Positions 6,568-9,181 of a stretch of DNA of 9,181 nt are shown piece by piece. Below the pieces are notes generated by a model. It saw only the letters and a program-made list of their open reading frames with translations. It made no database searches and was not told the DNA's origin. Each line of letters starts with the position of its first letter. The first letter of the stretch is position 1. The stretch spans positions 1-9,181 of the forward strand of contig JASLIL010000070.1 in the NCBI GenBank assembly GCA_030152145.1, given 5' to 3'. The stretch is from Tissierellales bacterium. GTDB lineage: Bacteria; Bacillota; Clostridia; Tissierellales; JASKZW01. Position numbers and translations under genes: made by a program.

Positions 6568-7413
6568 CTATATGTTTTTACAAGCGTGAACTACCTGAGA
6601 TAGTAGTAATGAAGTAGTAGATGATCCTACTCCTCCTGGAACTGGAGTAACTGCTTTTACAAAGCCCTCTACCTCTTCCATGTTAACATCTCCGCTATAC
6701 TTTCCATCTTCATCTAAGCTTGCTCCAACGTCTATTATTATTGAATCTTCATTAAAGTAGTCTTTTCCAAAGAATTTAGCCTTTCCTAAAGCTACTACAA
6801 CTACATCTGCTGCCTTAGTTTTTTCCTTTAGGTCCTTAGTTCTTGAGTGGCAAATTGTAACTGTTGCGTTTTTATTTAAAAGCATCATAGCTAAAGGTTT
6901 TCCAACTACCATAGATCTATTTACTACCACTACGTCCTTACCTTCTAGATCAACCTTATAGAAGTCTAAAATCTCCATAGCTGACTTTGGTGTACAAGGA
7001 ACAAAGCCTGACATATCCCCTTCAAATATAAGTTCTAGATTTAATGGGTGCATACAGTCAACATCTTTTTTAGGACTAATAGTATTTTTTATTAGATCCT
7101 CATCTATATGTTTTGGTAAAGGTCTAAATACTAGTATTCCTGAAATGTTATCGTCATTATTTAGCTCTTCCAATAAGCCAACTAAATCTTCTGTAGTAAT
7201 ATCTAAACTTCTTTCAAATACTTCAGATTCGATTCCTATAGCTGTACAGTTTTTAATTAAACTCTTTTCATAGGATATATCTCCAGGATTTTCTCCTAAT
7301 CTTACTATAGCTAATTTGGGTGTTTTATTTTCTTTCTTTAAATCTTCAATATCCTTAGCCATTCTTGCCTTAATTTCATCTGCTACTGGTTTACCTCTTA
7401 ATAACTCTGTCAT
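6568..7413 (-). CDS. folD: FolD, methylenetetrahydrofolate dehydrogenase (cyclohydrolase site altered)
   Basis: Cytoplasmic one-carbon enzyme that oxidises methylene-THF to methenyl-THF and classically also hydrolyses it to formyl-THF. The product is 281 residues, the usual length. Visible landmarks are the substrate-site Tyr in ISYEKSLIK (Tyr48), GILVFRPLPKHI (92-103), KDVDCMHPLN (116-125), PCTP (139-142), the NAD(P)-binding VVNRSMVVGKPLA (163-175) and the C-terminal TPVPGGVGSSTT (256-267). The usual catalytic Lys of the YxxxK motif is Leu52, the usual Gln of VQLPLP is Phe96, and the Asp of DVD is kept (Asp119). This suggests weak or absent cyclohydrolase activity or a divergent clostridial subfamily. 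The start is the ATG at 7411-7413, six bases after AGGAGG. An upstream ATG at 7426-7428 precedes that SD and is not used. It has its own promoter, downstream of the transporter gene. Confidence 0.93.
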   Translation of the reverse strand: MTELLRGKPVADEIKARMAKDIEDLKKENKTPKLAIVRLGENPGDISYEKSLIKNCTAIGIESEVFERSLDITTEDLVGLLEELNNDDNISGILVFRPLPKHIDEDLIKNTISPKKDVDCMHPLNLELIFEGDMSGFVPCTPKSAMEILDFYKVDLEGKDVVVVNRSMVVGKPLAMMLLNKNATVTICHSRTKDLKEKTKAADVVVVALGKAKFFGKDYFNEDSIIIDVGASLDEDGKYSGDVNMEEVEGFVKAVTPVPGGVGSSTTSLLLSQVVHACKNI

Positions 7414-7419
7414 TTTTAC

Positions 7420-7425
7420 CCTCCT
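7420..7425 (-). promoter_or_regulatory. Ribosome binding site of folD
   Basis: AGGAGG, six bases before ATG 7411-7413. It lies immediately downstream of the in-frame ATG at 7426-7428 and so rules that earlier start out. Confidence 0.82.
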
Positions 7426-7447
7426 CATATTACAAGCCTTATATAAG

Positions 7448-7475
7448 ATTTTACATATTTAATAAATTAAGTCAA
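7448..7475 (-). promoter_or_regulatory. Promoter of folD
   Basis: Minus strand TTGACT (7470-7475, five of six), a 16-base spacer, TAAAAT (7448-7453, five of six). Transcription would start near 7441, about 15-20 bases before the SD. No terminator is evident between the transporter gene and folD, so read-through from upstream is also possible. Confidence 0.55.
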
Positions 7476-7504
7476 TTTAATTAAAATTATAACAATTAAC
7501 TTAA
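7467..7504. repeat. AT-rich inverted repeat over the folD -35 region
   Basis: Arms 7467-7477 (TTAAGTCAATT) and 7494-7504 (AATTAACTTAA) pair over 11 positions with one mismatch (a G-U pair in minus-strand RNA), 16 bases apart. The right half of the -35 lies in one arm. It could be an operator or chance in very AT-rich DNA. Confidence 0.3.
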
Positions 7505-7529
7505 TATTTAAAGCCTTTCCTGGGTCAGA

Positions 7530-8399
7530 CTAGCTACAACACTCCCTATCTGGTTCTACATGAACCATACAGTGTTTCACATCCAAGACTTCACTCTCAA
7601 CTCTGTTGTGAACTTCCTCTGCTATGTCATGACCTTCGTGAACTCTAATACAACCATTGACTAAAATATCCATATCAACATAGATCTTGTTGGCAAAAAC
7701 TCTTGTCTTAAGGGACTTTATCTTCTTTACCCCCTGGACATCCATGGCAACTTCCTCTATGGTCCTTACAGTCTTATCATCAGCAGCCTCATCTACCAGG
7801 CCCCTAATTGACTTAACATATAAGTCTATACCTACCTTTATAACCATAATACTAACCACTATGGCAGCTATAGGATCTAGGACCTTATAGCCCATTCTAG
7901 CACCCATTATACCTACAAATACTCCAATAGATGAAAAGGCATCAGATCTGTGATGCCAGGCATCAGCCTCCATTGATACACTGGATATTTCCTTTGCAGT
8001 CCTTATGGTATACCTATACATTATCTCCTTGGATATAATGGAAAATATAGCAGCCAGTAAGGCTATCCTTCCAGGGGTCTCTATATTACCTGTCCTAAGA
8101 TTCTCCACTCCTTCAGAGCCTATATATAGGCCTGTAACTATTAGGAAGAGACTTAGGATCTTTGAAAAGACTAACTCATATCTCTCATGGCCATACTGAT
8201 GATTTTTATCTGCTTCTTTTGAAGATATCTTAAGACCAACTATTACTACTATTGTACTAAGCACATCAGATATTGTATGTACTCCATCTGCAATCATAGC
8301 ATTACTCTTTCCTATAAAACCTGCCAAAAGTTTTCCTATTGCAAGTACTAGGTTAAATATAAGAGTTATAAAAGAAACTCTTATCCCTTTATTTTTCAT
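7530..8399 (-). CDS. Cation diffusion facilitator family metal transporter
   Basis: Membrane antiporter that exports divalent metal ions, probably zinc, iron or related ions, in exchange for protons. The product is 289 residues, normal for the family. Six membrane segments are visible at about 8-26, 35-57, 77-95, 111-128, 154-169 and 176-194. The metal site is HxxxD in helix 2 (His41, Asp45 in ADGVHTISD) and HxxxD in helix 5 (His149, Asp153 in DAWHHRSD). A histidine-rich loop, HQYGHERYE, is at 67-75. The cytoplasmic C-terminal domain (about 205-284) ends with HCMVHVEPD and a vicinal Cys-Cys pair (287-288). The HxxxD pair in both helices points away from DxxxD manganese types, but exact specificity cannot be read. 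I start it at the ATG 8397-8399, which has AAAGGTGGGAG ahead. An in-frame GTG at 8409-8411 lies within that SD. Upstream is a Fur-like palindrome. Family secure. Confidence 0.94.
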   Translation of the reverse strand: MKNKGIRVSFITLIFNLVLAIGKLLAGFIGKSNAMIADGVHTISDVLSTIVVIVGLKISSKEADKNHQYGHERYELVFSKILSLFLIVTGLYIGSEGVENLRTGNIETPGRIALLAAIFSIISKEIMYRYTIRTAKEISSVSMEADAWHHRSDAFSSIGVFVGIMGARMGYKVLDPIAAIVVSIMVIKVGIDLYVKSIRGLVDEAADDKTVRTIEEVAMDVQGVKKIKSLKTRVFANKIYVDMDILVNGCIRVHEGHDIAEEVHNRVESEVLDVKHCMVHVEPDRECCS

Positions 8400-8455
8400 A
8401 TAAACTCCCACCTTTTAATATATTAAATGTCCTTCTATTTCTGTCCACTATAGAT

Positions 8456-8484
8456 ACTCTAACATATTTCCTGACCATTATCAA
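8456..8484 (-). promoter_or_regulatory. Promoter of the metal transporter gene
   Basis: Minus strand TTGATA (8479-8484, five of six), a 17-base spacer, then TAGAGT (8456-8461, four of six) preceded by TGT as an extended -10. Predicted start is near 8449, giving a leader of about 50 bases. The -35 lies inside one arm of the inverted repeat at 8476-8506. Confidence 0.5.
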
Positions 8485-8506
8485 TAAGAAAGTCTAATTG
8501 ATAATG
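8476..8506. promoter_or_regulatory. Putative metalloregulator operator (10-bp inverted repeat, Fur-like half sites)
   Basis: CATTATCAAT (8476-8485) and ATTGATAATG (8497-8506) are perfect reverse complements, 11 bases apart. TGATAAT-type half sites resemble those in Fur-family boxes, although the 11-base spacing is wider than the classical 7-1-7 layout. A direct repeat TGACCATTA (8472-8480 and 8505-8513) also spans the site. It covers the -35 of the transporter promoter, so a bound regulator would block transcription. The regulator itself is not in the window. Confidence 0.45.
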
Positions 8507-8550
8507 ACCATTAAAAGCAAGTCTAGATATTTCCTAAAACAAGCCCTCTT

Positions 8551-8593
8551 AAAAAAATTTGATCCTATTTATAAAGGGAATAAAAGGGATCAA
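8551..8593 (-). terminator. Terminator-like hairpin on the minus strand
   Basis: TTGATCC (8559-8565) pairs with GGATCAA (8587-8593). The pairing extends to 12 positions (8559-8570 with 8582-8593) with one wobble and one mismatch. On the minus strand the stem is followed by A and seven Ts (8551-8557), the layout of an intrinsic terminator. It stands just ahead of the transporter promoter and would end any minus-strand transcript coming from the gene-poor right edge. Confidence 0.42.
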
Positions 8594-8967
8594 GGGTCAA
8601 GTATAGAAAGATCAGCCTAGGAATTTAAGCCCCCAGTAAAAGATATAGATTTTGTCAAAGATTATATGTAAATACTTCCATATAGTATATACCCAGATAT
8701 TGGCAATTTAAATTAATTTTTTCTATAATAGGTATTGAATTCTAAATTGTTTCCTTCTTATCCTATAATTGAAATCCCATAGGTGTTTTATTGATATTTT
8801 GAAATTATATTACAAGAGTTCTCTTTATGAGACTTTTTGTATTTATATTGAAACCTTATTCCATGACTTTCCCAGCCTTAAGTTTAAAGTTTGTTGAATT
8901 TATCTCAAACTCCTATTCTAAAGGATTTAAGTCCAGAAAATTCACCTCCAATTAAGTAAAGAATAAA

Positions 8968-8997
8968 ATTTTAAGTAAAAAAACTATTTAGAGTCAA
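8968..8997 (-). promoter_or_regulatory. Promoter-like sequence with no intact gene behind it
   Basis: Minus strand TTGACT (8992-8997), an 18-base spacer, TAAAAT (8968-8973), the same two hexamers as the folD promoter. A GGAGGTGA (8942-8949) follows about 20 bases later, but the next codons in every frame soon stop. It may be a relic or the start of a non-coding transcript ending near 8551. Confidence 0.28.
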
Positions 8998-9051
8998 ATC
9001 GAATAAGCCTAAAACCATTGAAATATAATGCTTTCCTATGAATAGACCTAC

Positions 9052-9081
9052 TCTAAAGCTTGAAACAGTTTAAGCTTTAGA
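9052..9081. repeat. Perfect 10-bp inverted repeat near the right edge
   Basis: TCTAAAGCTT (9052-9061) and AAGCTTTAGA (9072-9081) are exact reverse complements around the 10-base loop GAAACAGTTT, which can itself pair AAAC with GTTT. Neither side has a proper T run (TATTTTATC follows on the plus strand), so terminator function is doubtful. It might be an operator or a remnant of a mobile-element end. Confidence 0.45.
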
Positions 9082-9181
9082 TATTTTATCTAATAGGACT
9101 TATGCCTTTGGACATAGTTTAAATTTTATAATAAAAGATCCCCTCTCTAATCCTAAAATTAAAATATAAAAACTCTACTAA

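Larger units (their letters stand above)
8514..9181. other. Gene-poor stretch, no convincing intact gene; possibly eroded DNA
   Basis: About 670 AT-rich bases in which all six frames are broken by stops; I see no open frame longer than about 50 codons. It contains the hairpin at 8551-8593, a promoter-like pair at 8968-8997 with an SD-like GGAGGTGA at 8942-8949 (minus strand) that leads into no open frame, and a perfect hairpin at 9052-9081. One minus-strand frame (8628-8855) read through stops yields fragments such as NKTPMGFQL, NSIPIIEKI and QNLYLLLG that faintly recall the middle of IS4/IS1634-type transposases. That is too weak for a gene call. A decayed insertion sequence, another pseudogene, or an untranslated RNA are all possible. 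Confidence 0.5.

Noticed and set aside
6415..6603. Plus-strand frame overlapping the end of the PBP gene and the terminator
   Set aside because: Its Lys/Met-rich product is a frame shift of the acidic tail, and it runs through the terminator hairpin.
7426..7428. Upstream ATG of folD
   Set aside because: It lies directly upstream of the AGGAGG that serves the ATG at 7411-7413, and the extra five residues are encoded by the SD.
8409..8411. GTG as the start of the metal transporter
   Set aside because: It is part of the SD-like AAAGGTGGGAG that precedes ATG 8397-8399.
8821..8960. Plus-strand frame of about 42 codons starting MRLFVFILKPYS
   Set aside because: No SD, hydrophobic shadow-like composition, and it lies opposite the minus-strand remnant frame.
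8600..9181. CRISPR array, tRNA or known riboswitch in the gene-poor right edge
   Set aside because: No regularly spaced repeats, no cloverleaf with a TTCGANNC-like arm, and no familiar riboswitch core seen by eye.

Overview
The window is 9,181 bases of AT-rich DNA with tightly packed genes, purine-rich Shine-Dalgarno (SD) sequences of the AAGGAGG type, and several GTG or TTG starts. Gene content and protein style fit a low-GC Firmicute of the Clostridia/Tissierellia type. This rests on base composition, SD strength and a clostridial-looking FolD and penicillin-binding protein, not on any search. Most of the window is housekeeping chromosome. I found no CRISPR array, rRNA, tRNA or intact mobile element.

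Left part (1-3477, minus strand): a compact five-gene operon read right to left, hflX > HTH/HEAT-repeat protein > yigZ > nadE > yebC. yebC runs off the left edge. The first three junctions are a 4-base gap, a 1-base overlap and a 9-base gap. Only the nadE-yebC junction has room (58 bases). hflX starts at a TTG just downstream of an extended -10 promoter. HflX, YigZ and YebC all belong to families with links to ribosomes or translation stress, so the uncharacterised HEAT protein between them is the most interesting gene here.

Middle (3478-6562): a 122-base divergent control region with two look-alike extended -10 promoters facing away from each other. It is followed on the plus strand by a 979-residue bifunctional class A penicillin-binding protein. 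That protein has a lysine-rich cytoplasmic tail, one membrane anchor, GT51 and transpeptidase domains, a duplicated cysteine module and an acidic tail. A bidirectional hairpin terminator separates it from the convergent folD.

Right part (6568-8513, minus strand): a cation diffusion facilitator metal transporter and downstream of it folD, which has its own promoter. FolD keeps the dehydrogenase fold but lacks the usual cyclohydrolase lysine and glutamine. A perfect 10-bp inverted repeat with Fur-box-like half sites overlaps the -35 of the transporter promoter and suggests metal-responsive control.

Right edge (8514-9181): about 670 bases with no convincing intact gene. It holds a minus-strand terminator-like hairpin, a promoter and SD with no open frame behind them, another perfect hairpin, and weak traces of a decayed transposase-like frame. 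It is best read as eroded DNA or an unrecognised RNA.
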